Assembly: GCF_000808015.1 (NCBI RefSeq)
Contig: NZ_JWHR01000031.1
Span: 1 to 61,496, forward strand
Reading direction: 5' to 3'
From: Terrisporobacter othiniensis
GTDB lineage: Bacteria; Bacillota; Clostridia; Peptostreptococcales; Peptostreptococcaceae
DNA length: 61,496 nt
Below are positions 37,156-45,928 of this stretch, piece after piece. How positions within the stretch are numbered: the stretch's first letter is position 1; the number at the start of each line of letters is the position of its first letter. The notes beneath the pieces are model-generated. The model saw nothing but the letters and a program-made list of their open reading frames with translations. It did not search any database and was not told the origin of the DNA. The position numbers and the translations under genes are program-made.

Positions 37156-37184
37156 ATTATAAAATAAATAACTATTTATGTCAA
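37156..37184 (-). promoter_or_regulatory. Promoter of the sugar-island gntR
   Basis: Minus strand: TTGACA (37179-37184), 17-base spacer, TATAAT (37156-37161); start site predicted in operator O1. Confidence 0.75.
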
Positions 37185-37247
37185 TGAGTAAAATACAGGG
37201 ATTACTTAGTATGCCATACTATTAATTTATACTAAAAGTATATAGTA

Positions 37248-37276
37248 TTGACAAAATAAAAAAAATGAGTTACATT
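37248..37276 (+). promoter_or_regulatory. Promoter of the kinase gene
   Basis: TTGACA (37248-37253), 17-base spacer, TACATT (37271-37276); start site predicted in operator O2. Confidence 0.7.
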
Positions 37277-37280
37277 CAAG

Positions 37281-37294
37281 GTGGTAATAACCAC
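37281..37294 (+). promoter_or_regulatory. GntR operator O2
   Basis: GTGGTAATAACCAC, the exact reverse complement of O1. Confidence 0.75.
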
Positions 37295-37381
37295 TTGGTT
37301 AAAATGTTATTTATTAGATTTTATATATTAATTTATTATTATCTAAAGGGAAAATATTAATTAGTGAAGGGAGAATTAAGT

Positions 37382-38311
37382 ATGATAACAACAATAACAT
37401 TCAATCCATCTATAGACAGAATGTATAGAGTAAGTAGTATGAATATAGGTGAAGTTCAAAGAGTAGTAAGTGCAAAAGCAACTGCTGGAGGTAAGGGTAT
37501 AAATGTAACTAAAGTATGTAAAATTTTACAAGAAGAACCTTTAGCTATGGGATTTTTAGGTGGATATAATGGAGAATTTATAAAAGAAGAACTTAGAAAA
37601 TTAGATATAAAAAATAAATTTACAAAAATAAATCAAGAGACTAGAAATTGTTTAAATATAATTACAGATGATAAGGTAAGTACAGAATTTTTAGAAAAAG
37701 GACCAATATTAGAAGATGGTGATTTAGAAAAATTTGAAAATGATATAAAAGAAGTAATGAAAAGTACTAAAATACTAGTGGCTTCAGGTAGTTATTGTCA
37801 AAACATACCATTAGATTATTATGAGAAAATAGGTAATCTATGTAGAGAAAATAATGTTAAATTCATATTGGATACATCAGGAGAAGCATTAAAAGTAGCA
37901 TTAAAATCAAAGCCATATTTAATAAAACCTAACACAGATGAAATAAAACAATTACTAAACATAGATATTGAGTCAAGAGATGAAGTTATAAGTGCAGGCA
38001 AAAAGCTTATTGAAATGGGAGCTGAAAATGTATGTATATCTTTGGGAAAAGATGGAATGATTTACTTAAATGCAGAAGAAGTATATGAAGCAAAGGTACC
38101 AAAAATAGAAGCTGTGAACACTGTAGGTAGTGGAGATAGTACAATAGCTGGATTTAGTGTAGGTATTTTAAGAGGTTATGAAATAGAAGAATTACTTAAA
38201 CTTTCAAATGCTTGTGGTATAAGTAATGCTCTTAATATAGAAACCGGTTTTGTAATTTTAGAAGAAGTTGAAAAATACAAAGATTTAGTTAAAGTAACAA
38301 AATTAAGTTAA
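37382..38311 (+). CDS. 1-phosphofructokinase/tagatose-6-phosphate kinase (PfkB family)
   Basis: A 309-residue PfkB-family sugar-phosphate kinase of the LacC/FruK subgroup. Signature 1 (TAGGKGINVTKV, about 32-43) and the C-terminal ATP/catalytic motif NTVGSGDSTIAGF (about 245-257) are intact, with catalytic Asp in GSGDS. Beside AgaS and a class II aldolase the likely reaction is tagatose-6-phosphate + ATP to tagatose-1,6-bisphosphate. ATG 37382 is preceded by AAGGGAG; the GTG at 37364 is not. Controlled by operator O2. Confidence 0.88.
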   Translation: MITTITFNPSIDRMYRVSSMNIGEVQRVVSAKATAGGKGINVTKVCKILQEEPLAMGFLGGYNGEFIKEELRKLDIKNKFTKINQETRNCLNIITDDKVSTEFLEKGPILEDGDLEKFENDIKEVMKSTKILVASGSYCQNIPLDYYEKIGNLCRENNVKFILDTSGEALKVALKSKPYLIKPNTDEIKQLLNIDIESRDEVISAGKKLIEMGAENVCISLGKDGMIYLNAEEVYEAKVPKIEAVNTVGSGDSTIAGFSVGILRGYEIEELLKLSNACGISNALNIETGFVILEEVEKYKDLVKVTKLS

Positions 38312-38331
38312 TACAATAAAATATTTTAGTG

Positions 38332-38359
38332 GTGACAAAAAATAAAAATAATTTATATT
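38332..38359 (+). promoter_or_regulatory. Possible second promoter, upstream of agaS
   Basis: GTGACA (38332-38337), 16-base spacer, TATATT (38354-38359); operator O3 follows at the predicted start site. Confidence 0.45.
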
Positions 38360-38366
38360 CGATTAA

Positions 38367-38380
38367 GTGGTAACTATCAC
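38367..38380 (+). promoter_or_regulatory. GntR operator O3
   Basis: GTGGTAACTATCAC, one half-site mismatch from O2, between kinase and agaS. Confidence 0.6.
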
Positions 38381-38481
38381 TTGAGAGAATATAAATTTTT
38401 ACTAAAAAATAAAATAAACTTGAATATGAAAAGAAAGCAGTCAGACCATGATGTATATTCTTTTTATTTTTTTCAGAAAAA

Positions 38482-38495
38482 GTGGTTATAACCTC
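38482..38495 (+). promoter_or_regulatory. GntR operator O4
   Basis: GTGGTTATAACCTC, one mismatch from the O1 type half-site, 42 bases before the agaS start. Confidence 0.5.
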
Positions 38496-38536
38496 ATTAC
38501 CAGGATTAAATTAAAATATAAAAGGGGAAAAGAGAA

Positions 38537-39706
38537 ATGTTTAAATTAGAAGAACAAGAATTAAAAGATTTGGGTGCAATAATAACAACAACAGAAATAA
38601 AACAACAACCTGAGTTATGGGCACAAGCATATGAAATATATAAAGCTAATAAAGAAAATTTAAATAACTTTATAGAAAATATAGGAAAGAAACATGGACA
38701 ATTTAGAGTTATATTTACAGGTGCTGGAACATCAGCTTATGTAGGAAATTCAGTAATTCCTTACCTTAAGAAGAAAAATGACATGAAAAAATGCATTATA
38801 GAATCAATACCTACTACAGATATAGTTTCTAATCCATATGATTATTTAAAAGAAGATGTACCAACATTATTAGTTTCTTTTGCAAGAAGTGGAAATAGTC
38901 CTGAAAGTATAGCGGCACTTAATTTAGGAAGACAAATTGTAGATGATTTTTATCATTTAGCAATAACTTGTGCTCCAGAAGGAAAGCTTGCTCAAATGAC
39001 TAAAAATGATGAACATAACTATTTATTATTGATGCCATCAAAATCAAATGATCAAGGTTTTGCGATGACAGGAAGCTTCACTTGTATGATGTTATCAGCA
39101 ATATTAATATTTGATAACTTAGACAGCGATATAGAAAAAGCATATATAGATGCAATAATAGAAATGGGAAGAAACGTAATAGATAGAAAAGATGAAATAC
39201 ATGAATTAATAAATAAAGATTTTAATAGAGTAGTATATTTAGGGTCAGGAGGTCTAGGAGGCTTAACACAAGAAGCACAGTTAAAATTATTAGAACTTAC
39301 AGCAGGGAAAATAGCTACAGGATATGATTCAGCAATGGGATTCAGACATGGTCCAAAATCATTTATAGATGAAAATACACTTATATTTGTATTTGTATCT
39401 AATAATGAATATACAAGGAAGTATGATATAGATGTTTTAGAGGAAATAAATGGAGATAAAATTGCAAAGCTTACTTGTGCAATATTAGTAGAAAATGAAA
39501 ATAACTTCTCTGGAAAAACATTTGGATTTGAAAATAAGTACAATGAATTACCAGATGTATATCTTGCATTCCCATACATATTGTTTGGGCAAACTATATC
39601 TTTATTTACATCAGTAAAAGTTAACAATAAACCAGATACACCATCACCAACAGGGACAGTAAACAGAGTAGTAAAAGGTGTAATTATACATGAGTATGAT
39701 AAGTAG
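38537..39706 (+). CDS. agaS: AgaS-type ketose/aldose isomerase-deaminase (double SIS)
   Basis: A 389-residue double-SIS protein closely following E. coli AgaS over its full length. Clear matches: RVIFTGAGTSAYVGN (first SIS), LISFARSGNSPES-type loop, YLGSGGLGGLTQEAQLKLLELTAGK (second SIS), GFRHGPKSFIDENTL and the C-terminal NKPDTPSPTGTVNRVVKGVIIH. AgaS deaminates and isomerises galactosamine-6-phosphate to tagatose-6-phosphate plus ammonia, which fits the neighbouring kinase and aldolase. AAGGGGAAAAG precedes ATG. No nagA deacetylase is in the island, so free or conjugated galactosamine is as likely as GalNAc. Confidence 0.93.
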   Translation: MFKLEEQELKDLGAIITTTEIKQQPELWAQAYEIYKANKENLNNFIENIGKKHGQFRVIFTGAGTSAYVGNSVIPYLKKKNDMKKCIIESIPTTDIVSNPYDYLKEDVPTLLVSFARSGNSPESIAALNLGRQIVDDFYHLAITCAPEGKLAQMTKNDEHNYLLLMPSKSNDQGFAMTGSFTCMMLSAILIFDNLDSDIEKAYIDAIIEMGRNVIDRKDEIHELINKDFNRVVYLGSGGLGGLTQEAQLKLLELTAGKIATGYDSAMGFRHGPKSFIDENTLIFVFVSNNEYTRKYDIDVLEEINGDKIAKLTCAILVENENNFSGKTFGFENKYNELPDVYLAFPYILFGQTISLFTSVKVNNKPDTPSPTGTVNRVVKGVIIHEYDK

Positions 39707-39749
39707 GAAGTAGAAGTGTAATATTTAAATAAATTTGGGAGGAATCGAT

Positions 39750-40601
39750 ATGTCATTAGTAACAACAACAGAAATGTTTAAAAAAGCGCAAGAAGGAAAT
39801 TATGCAGTAGGAGCTTTTAATGTAGAAAATTTAGAAATGGTAATGGCTGTTATAGAAGCTGCTGAGGAATTAAACTCTCCAGTTATATTACAAACTACTC
39901 CATCTACTGTAAAATATGCAGGACTTGACTACTATTTAGCAAATGCAAAAGTTGCAGCAGAAAGAGCAAAAGTACCTGTAGCAATGCATTTAGATCATGG
40001 TTCAAGTTTTGAGCTTGCAATGCAAGCTTTAAGAACAGGATATACATCAATAATGATAGATGGATCTCATGAAAGTTTTGAAAACAATATATCTTTATCT
40101 AAATCAGTAGTAGATGCTTGTAAACCATCTCTTGTACCAGTAGAAGCAGAGCTTGGAAAAGTTGGTGGAAAGGAAGATGACTTAGATGGTGGAGAAGGGA
40201 GTGCTCATACAGATCCGCAAGAAGCAAAAGAGTTTGTCGAAAAAACTGGAGTTTCTTCATTAGCTATAGCTATAGGAACAGCACACGGTTTATATAAAGG
40301 TGAGCCTAAAATAGACTTAGATAGATTATCAGAAATTAAAAAGGTAGTCTCAATACCACTAGTATTACATGGAGGATCAGGTATACCTGATGAAATTATA
40401 AAAGAAAGTATAAGAAGAGGTATTAGTAAAGTTAACTATGCAACTGAATTAAGAATTGCATATAGTAATGGGGTTAAAAAAGTTTTAAAAGAAGATCCTG
40501 AAGTTATAGATCCAAAGAAATATGGAGTGGCTGGACGTCAATCAGTAAAAGAATTTGTAAAAGAAAAAATTGCTGTATGTGGATCTATAGATAAAGCATA
40601 A
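39750..40601 (+). CDS. Class II tagatose/fructose-bisphosphate aldolase
   Basis: A 283-residue zinc aldolase of the GatY/KbaY/FbaA family, cleaving tagatose-1,6- or fructose-1,6-bisphosphate to DHAP and glyceraldehyde-3-phosphate. Catalytic D82 and zinc ligand H83 (HLDHGSS), H179 (GTAHGLYK) and H207 (LHGGSGIP) are intact, and VEAELGKVGGKEDD is typical. Start at ATG 39750 behind GGGAGGAATC; the earlier ATG at 39735 lies before the ribosome site. Third gene of the agaS block. Context favours the tagatose form, but sequence alone does not separate GatY from FbaA. Confidence 0.92.
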   Translation: MSLVTTTEMFKKAQEGNYAVGAFNVENLEMVMAVIEAAEELNSPVILQTTPSTVKYAGLDYYLANAKVAAERAKVPVAMHLDHGSSFELAMQALRTGYTSIMIDGSHESFENNISLSKSVVDACKPSLVPVEAELGKVGGKEDDLDGGEGSAHTDPQEAKEFVEKTGVSSLAIAIGTAHGLYKGEPKIDLDRLSEIKKVVSIPLVLHGGSGIPDEIIKESIRRGISKVNYATELRIAYSNGVKKVLKEDPEVIDPKKYGVAGRQSVKEFVKEKIAVCGSIDKA

Positions 40602-40858
40602 AAAACAAGTCATATATTATTATATAAAGATAATGGTATAGTTTTTTCATAAAAACGATGAAAAATATCAGCTTTTATTGTGAGAATATTATGTATATAA
40701 TCAAAATGTAAAATAAAGCAAAAAGAGAAATTTTATGATGGAAATATATTGAGACATAAATTTCACTATGAATATGGAAAAAAGTCGACTTTTGCAATAA
40801 AATGTTATAGTTTATAATAATATCATAAGAATACGACAAAAAAGAGGGAGGTGGGTAT

Positions 40859-42760
40859 ATGAGAGAACGAATTATTCTTGAAGAACTAAGAAATAGTAGT
40901 GACTATTTAAATTTAGATCATTTCGCAAATAAGCTAGGGGTATCTACTAGAACCATTAGAAATGAGATTAAGAATATAGAAAGTATAGACGAACGTAATG
41001 GTTTTAAATTAGAATACAAAACTAAACTAGGATATGTTTTAAATATTAAAGATGAAGAAAAGTTTGATCATTACCTTAAAAACCTACCCTCATACTTGAT
41101 TGAGAATCCAGAACAACGTGTAGAATCCATAATAGTAGAACTTTTAGTAAACGAGGGTTATAAAACTATAGAAAAGTTAAGCAATAAATTCTTAGTAAGT
41201 TCATCTCAAATAAAAAATGATTTAAAAAAGATAGATGAAAAGCTAGGAGACACAGGTTTGGAGTTGGAGCGTAAGGCTCATTATGGGATTAAAATAGGGG
41301 GATCTGTTAAGTCAGTCCAAAAAATGTTAGTAGAAAGTTATTCTAAAAAAAATAGAAATATAACAGAATATAAAAATAAATTTATTGATGATTCTAAATT
41401 AGACAATATTAGAAATACAATAAAAAATGTACTTAATGAACATGACTTGGAAATAAACTTAATGGAACTTGAAGAAATATTAGCCCATACTGTAATTGTA
41501 TATATAAAGTCTAGTTTGAGAGAAGTGGAAAATATCAATAAGCTAGAAGAAGATGCAGAAAATTTAATGATAAATGATTTGTTAGATAACATATTTAATG
41601 AGAAAAAGTATTATGTTGCCAATGAGGAAATCGATTACTTAAAACAACTCATAAAGGTGAAGACCAAAAATAAAAAGATTGGCGTAGTGAATATTGAAAC
41701 AAGTAAACTTCAATATATAATATGTGAATTTTTTAAAGATGTAGATAAAAAATATAATACTAGTTTTTCAGAAGATAAAGAATTTTTTAATTTGCTTTAT
41801 TTACATATTGCATCTTTAATAGAGCGTGCAAAAAGAGAGCATAACATAACAAATCCATTTTCGATTAAAATAAGTCAACAGTATCCAACAGTTTTTAATT
41901 TGGCTATTCAACTTTCAAAACTTATAGAAAGTGAATATCAGATAAAGATAAGTCAAGATGAGATAGGTTTCATAGCTACTCATATAGCTGTGCCATTTGA
42001 AAAACGAGAAGAAGCTAATTTTAATAAAAAATATAAAATAGCAATAATATGCTCATCAGGTGGAGGAAGTGCATATTTAATAAAATTAAGAATGAATGAA
42101 ATTTTCCCTAATGCTGAAATAAGGAATTTCTCTTTGTTAGCAGAAAAAGAAGTAGTAGGTTTTTCGCCAGATTTGATTTTTTCAATAACAAATCTAGAAT
42201 TTAAAATAAATGCTCCAGTTATACTTATAAACGAAATCTTGGATGAATTAGACTATTTAAACATTAAAGAAAGTGTAAGATTTGCAGATTGTATAGGAAG
42301 TACATCAAATCCTAAGCAATATATATTAAGTTTGTTTAGCAAAGAACATTTTAGATGTATAAAAGAAAAAGCTGATTATAAAGATATACTTTATAATATG
42401 TCACAAGATATAGTTGATTCAGGGGCTTGTTCACCAAGTTATCCTAAAGACGTATGGGAGAGGGAATCTTGTTTAAGTACTATTTATACAAATGGAGTAG
42501 CAATACCTCACCCGATTGAAATGACAGGAAATAAAAATATTATATCAGTAGCTTTGTTACACTGTGATATTAGTCATGAAGATAAAAAACCAAAAATAAT
42601 TTTTATGATTTCCTTAATAAAGGGAGACTTAGAACTTCATAAACAAATATCTAAATACTTAACTAAGGTTATGACAAATAAGGACATAGTAGATATGTTA
42701 AATAGATCACAATCTTATGAAGAGTTTATATATAAATTAAAAATCTACATAGGGGGTTAG
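40859..42760 (+). CDS. PRD/PTS-domain transcriptional regulator (FrvR/LicR-like)
   Basis: A 633-residue BglG/MtlR-type activator. Order: two N-terminal helix-turn-helix regions (HTH_11 and Mga-like; FANKLGVSTRTIRNEIKNIE near 25), two PTS-regulation domains (about 190-390), an EIIB-like domain (IAIICSSGGGSAYLIKLR near 398, cysteine C402) and a C-terminal EIIA domain with its phospho-histidine in VAIPHPIEM. Phosphorylation by HPr and the adjacent PTS would gate its activity. GGGAGGTGG precedes ATG 40859 and the M42 gene starts 2 bases after its stop. It likely activates the PTS operon. Confidence 0.92.
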   Translation: MRERIILEELRNSSDYLNLDHFANKLGVSTRTIRNEIKNIESIDERNGFKLEYKTKLGYVLNIKDEEKFDHYLKNLPSYLIENPEQRVESIIVELLVNEGYKTIEKLSNKFLVSSSQIKNDLKKIDEKLGDTGLELERKAHYGIKIGGSVKSVQKMLVESYSKKNRNITEYKNKFIDDSKLDNIRNTIKNVLNEHDLEINLMELEEILAHTVIVYIKSSLREVENINKLEEDAENLMINDLLDNIFNEKKYYVANEEIDYLKQLIKVKTKNKKIGVVNIETSKLQYIICEFFKDVDKKYNTSFSEDKEFFNLLYLHIASLIERAKREHNITNPFSIKISQQYPTVFNLAIQLSKLIESEYQIKISQDEIGFIATHIAVPFEKREEANFNKKYKIAIICSSGGGSAYLIKLRMNEIFPNAEIRNFSLLAEKEVVGFSPDLIFSITNLEFKINAPVILINEILDELDYLNIKESVRFADCIGSTSNPKQYILSLFSKEHFRCIKEKADYKDILYNMSQDIVDSGACSPSYPKDVWERESCLSTIYTNGVAIPHPIEMTGNKNIISVALLHCDISHEDKKPKIIFMISLIKGDLELHKQISKYLTKVMTNKDIVDMLNRSQSYEEFIYKLKIYIGG

Positions 42761-42762
42761 AC

Positions 42763-43806
42763 ATGAATATAGATTTCTTAAAAAAATTATCTGAAGCAGA
42801 TGGAATCGCATCGAATGAGGGAGAAGTAAGAAAAGTTCTATTAGAAGAGTTAAAAGATCATAGCGATGAAATAGTATGCGATGGACTAGGAAGTATAATT
42901 TTCTCAAAAATAAAAGATGAAAAAGCACCAAATATAATGATTTGTGCTCATATGGATGAAGTTGGATTTATGGTAAGAAACATAGATAACCTTGGTATGA
43001 TTCATTTGATAACAATAGGAGGAGTAAAACCTCTTGCACAATTTACACAAAAAGTTAGAATCACAACAAGTGATGGAAGAAAAATTCCAGCTATCATAAA
43101 TGGGACATATAATGATGGTAAAGCTGAGAAGATATATGCAGATGTTGGAGCATATACGGCAGAAGAAGTATACAACTTAGGTATCAAAGTTGGGGATATG
43201 GTAACATATACAACTGAATTTGAAGAATTTACTTTACAAAATAGATTAGTAGGTAAAGCATTTGATGATAGAATAGGATGCTTTGTAATGGGAGAAGTCC
43301 TAAAAAGATTAGATAAAAAAGATATAAATTGTAATATTCATTTCGCAGCTACAAGTAGTGAAGAGGTTGGGATAAGAGGTGGAAGAACTGCAACTCAGTT
43401 AATGAATCCTGATGTGGTTTTTGTAATAGACGTAGCATGTGCTAAAAATGAATTTGTAAGAGATTATACAAATCAAAAACAAATTGATAAAGGTGTAATG
43501 TTAATGCATAGAGATAGAACTCTAGTGCCAAATAAAGAAATGATAAATTACATAATAGAAACTGCTGAGAAAAACAATATATCACTTCAACATGATATGT
43601 TTGAGTCAGGTGGTACTGATGGAGGAGAGGCACACCTTGTAAATGAGGGAAAACCTTGTGCAGTAACTTGTGTACCAGTTAGATATGGGCACTGTGCATT
43701 CTCTATAGTAAGTAATAAGGATCTAGAAGCTATTATAGAGCTATATACACAGTTAATCTTAAATTTTGATGAAAAAAAATATAAAAATATAATAAATTTT
43801 ATGTAA
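42763..43806 (+). CDS. M42-family aminopeptidase (FrvX/YpdE-like)
   Basis: A 347-residue binuclear zinc aminopeptidase of the PepA/FrvX/tetrahedral (TET) group. Metal and catalytic residues are visible in ICAHMDEVGFM, KAFDDRIGC, ATSSEEVGIRGG (catalytic Glu pair), VIDVAC and SGGTDGGEAHL. Relatives FrvX, SgcX and YpdE are encoded inside PTS operons in E. coli, where their function is poorly defined. Position directly after the regulator, with overlapping signals, makes it part of the PTS operon. It could also act as a glycosidase-like or deacylase-type hydrolase, as some M42 members have been annotated as cellulases. Confidence 0.92.
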   Translation: MNIDFLKKLSEADGIASNEGEVRKVLLEELKDHSDEIVCDGLGSIIFSKIKDEKAPNIMICAHMDEVGFMVRNIDNLGMIHLITIGGVKPLAQFTQKVRITTSDGRKIPAIINGTYNDGKAEKIYADVGAYTAEEVYNLGIKVGDMVTYTTEFEEFTLQNRLVGKAFDDRIGCFVMGEVLKRLDKKDINCNIHFAATSSEEVGIRGGRTATQLMNPDVVFVIDVACAKNEFVRDYTNQKQIDKGVMLMHRDRTLVPNKEMINYIIETAEKNNISLQHDMFESGGTDGGEAHLVNEGKPCAVTCVPVRYGHCAFSIVSNKDLEAIIELYTQLILNFDEKKYKNIINFM

Positions 43807-43827
43807 AGCAAAAAGGAGAATAAGAAA

Positions 43828-44133
43828 ATGTCAACAGAAATGCAAATAATGGAGCTTATATCAACAGCAGGTGAAAGTAAAGCGAAAGTTTTCGAAGCTT
43901 TAAAGAAAGTAAAACAAAATGATTTTGACGGAGCAAGAGCATTAATAGCTGAAGCTCGTAAAATAGATGTTGAAGCACATAATATACAAACACAGTTAAT
44001 AACTCAAGACATAAGTGAAGAGGTTGAAAGTCCAGCTATGAGTCTTTTAATGGTTCATGCTCAAGATCATTATATGACTTCTCAATTAGCAAAAGATTTA
44101 ATAGAAGCTTTAATAGAAGTTTTTGATAAGTAA
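43828..44133 (+). CDS. PTS EIIA, lactose/cellobiose family
   Basis: A 101-residue all-helical IIA protein. The phosphorylated histidine is H77 in LLMVHAQDHYM, with the conserved D80. It accepts phosphate from HPr and gives it to the IIB encoded next. Family members import beta-glucosides, chitobiose, lactose or related disaccharides. AAGGAGAA precedes ATG. Confidence 0.95.
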   Translation: MSTEMQIMELISTAGESKAKVFEALKKVKQNDFDGARALIAEARKIDVEAHNIQTQLITQDISEEVESPAMSLLMVHAQDHYMTSQLAKDLIEALIEVFDK

Positions 44134-44222
44134 TATATAAATAAATTACTTTTGTGAAGTATTAATTTTTCAAATAAAAAATTAAAATAAATTTTTAAAA
44201 ACAAATTTTAGGAGGAATTATT

Positions 44223-44561
44223 ATGAAAATATTATTATGTTGTGCAGGTGGATTTTCTACAAACATGCTAATGCAAAATATGAAGAAGGTTGTAAAAGAA
44301 AGTGCTAAACTTGATGAAAATGAATTCGATTTTACAGCTATACCAGCAGATTCATTAGAAAGTGAAATAGATAATTGGGATATAGTTATGGTTGGACCAC
44401 AAGTATCTCATAAGATTGACTTTATAGAATCAATATGTAAGCCAAGAAATAAGCCATTCGTAGTAATAGACAAAGATGTTTATGGAAAAATGGATGGAGC
44501 TACAGTTATGAAGTTAGCTTTAGTAACTCATAAAAAGCATCAATTAGCTCAAGGACAATAA
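44223..44561 (+). CDS. PTS EIIB, lactose/cellobiose family
   Basis: A 112-residue IIB protein with the phosphocysteine loop near the N terminus (LLCCAGGFSTNML; C7 fits the family spacing of cysteine to ST). AGGAGG precedes ATG. It transfers phosphate from IIA to the sugar bound by IIC. An A-rich 89-base gap separates it from IIA but shows no terminator. Confidence 0.94.
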   Translation: MKILLCCAGGFSTNMLMQNMKKVVKESAKLDENEFDFTAIPADSLESEIDNWDIVMVGPQVSHKIDFIESICKPRNKPFVVIDKDVYGKMDGATVMKLALVTHKKHQLAQGQ

Positions 44562-44590
44562 AAATATTAAGATAAAAGGGGGAAATAAAT

Positions 44591-45922
44591 ATGTTTGCAA
44601 AATTTGAAGCGTTTATGAATCGTGTATTTATGCCTCTAGCTCACAAGGTTGACAACCAACGTCACCTTGGGGCTATAAAGGCTGGAATGGTTGCCATGAC
44701 ACCGTTTACAATATTAGGAAGTATATTTGCAATACTTCCAGCACTTCCAAATATGCTTGGGGAAAGTAATCCAGTAAGTCAATTTATATTAAATAATGCA
44801 GCAGTTCTAGATTTACCAGTAAGTCTTTCTATAGGATTAATAGGTTTATATGCATGTATGTGTATTGCATATAACTTAGGTAATCATTATAAATTATATA
44901 TACCAGGTTGTGTTACACTTGCAACGTTCTCATTCTTATTCTTAGTAGCAACTTTTACACCAGATGGTGCATTAGAATTAGGAAACTTAGGTGCTAAAGG
45001 TTTATTTACAGGTATGATAGCTGGTCTTGGATCTGTAGAGTTATATAACTTATGTAAGAAGAAAAATCTTACAATCAGAATGCCAGAAGGTGTTCCTGAC
45101 TTTGTATCTAAATCTTTTGAATTAATACCAACTACTATTATAGTTTGTGGTACTTTTATAGCAGCTCGTTTTGCTTCATTAGCTATATTTGGAGAATTAC
45201 CTCCACAAATACTTACTCAATTCCTAGCTCCATTAGTAGGAAGTATGGATAATCCATGGGCAGTTCTTGCACTTAACTTTGCAATATGTACAGTATTCTT
45301 CTTTGGAATACATTCATCAGTATTTAGTCCTATAACTAGACCTATAATGGTTACATTTATAGCAGAAAATATAGCAGCAATGCAAGCAGGACAACCAATA
45401 CCTCACTTCTATACAGCAGGAGTTTCAAGTGCATTCTTCGGATTTACAGGTTGTGGTATAAGTATAGGTTGCGTAATTGCATGTATCTTATCTAAAAATA
45501 AAACGTACAAAAAAATTGGTAAAGTGTCATTATTCCCAGCATTATTTGGAATAAATGAACCAATATTATTCGGTGCTCCAATAATATTAAACCCAATGAT
45601 GTTTATACCACATGTATTTGGTGGAGCTATAATAGGTACATTACCAATGTTCCTTATGAATTGGGGATGGTTAGCAAAACCAGTATTTGACCCTCCATAC
45701 GTAGGGGTATTTCTAGAAGGATTCTTAACTAATGGAGACTGGCGCTCTATAGTAGTTAACGCTTTACAATTGGTATTAGCAGTAGCACTATACTTGCCAT
45801 TCTTCAAGATAATGGAACGTCAACAAGAAGCTAAAGAAAAAGAAGAAGCTAAAAATACAGCTAAAAATATATTCTCTAAAGAAGAAGAAGATCTATTAGG
45901 GGACTTAGGGCTAGATTTCTAA
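44591..45922 (+). CDS. PTS EIIC, lactose/cellobiose family permease
   Basis: A 443-residue membrane permease of the CelB/ChbC/LacE group with about ten helices. Characteristic are the N-terminal HLGAIKAGMVAMTPFTILGSIF and the substrate loop FPALFGINEPILFGAPIILNPMMFIPH (the His/Glu region that contacts sugar). A charged, Glu/Lys-rich tail ends it. The sugar cannot be read from the sequence; the AgaS neighbour points to an amino sugar or amino-sugar conjugate. Confidence 0.95.
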   Translation: MFAKFEAFMNRVFMPLAHKVDNQRHLGAIKAGMVAMTPFTILGSIFAILPALPNMLGESNPVSQFILNNAAVLDLPVSLSIGLIGLYACMCIAYNLGNHYKLYIPGCVTLATFSFLFLVATFTPDGALELGNLGAKGLFTGMIAGLGSVELYNLCKKKNLTIRMPEGVPDFVSKSFELIPTTIIVCGTFIAARFASLAIFGELPPQILTQFLAPLVGSMDNPWAVLALNFAICTVFFFGIHSSVFSPITRPIMVTFIAENIAAMQAGQPIPHFYTAGVSSAFFGFTGCGISIGCVIACILSKNKTYKKIGKVSLFPALFGINEPILFGAPIILNPMMFIPHVFGGAIIGTLPMFLMNWGWLAKPVFDPPYVGVFLEGFLTNGDWRSIVVNALQLVLAVALYLPFFKIMERQQEAKEKEEAKNTAKNIFSKEEEDLLGDLGLDF

Positions 45923-45928
45923 TATTTT

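Noticed and set aside
39052..39768. 238-codon minus-strand frame opposite agaS
   Set aside because: It is antisense to a certain gene, has no ribosome site and reads as a hydrophobic shadow.
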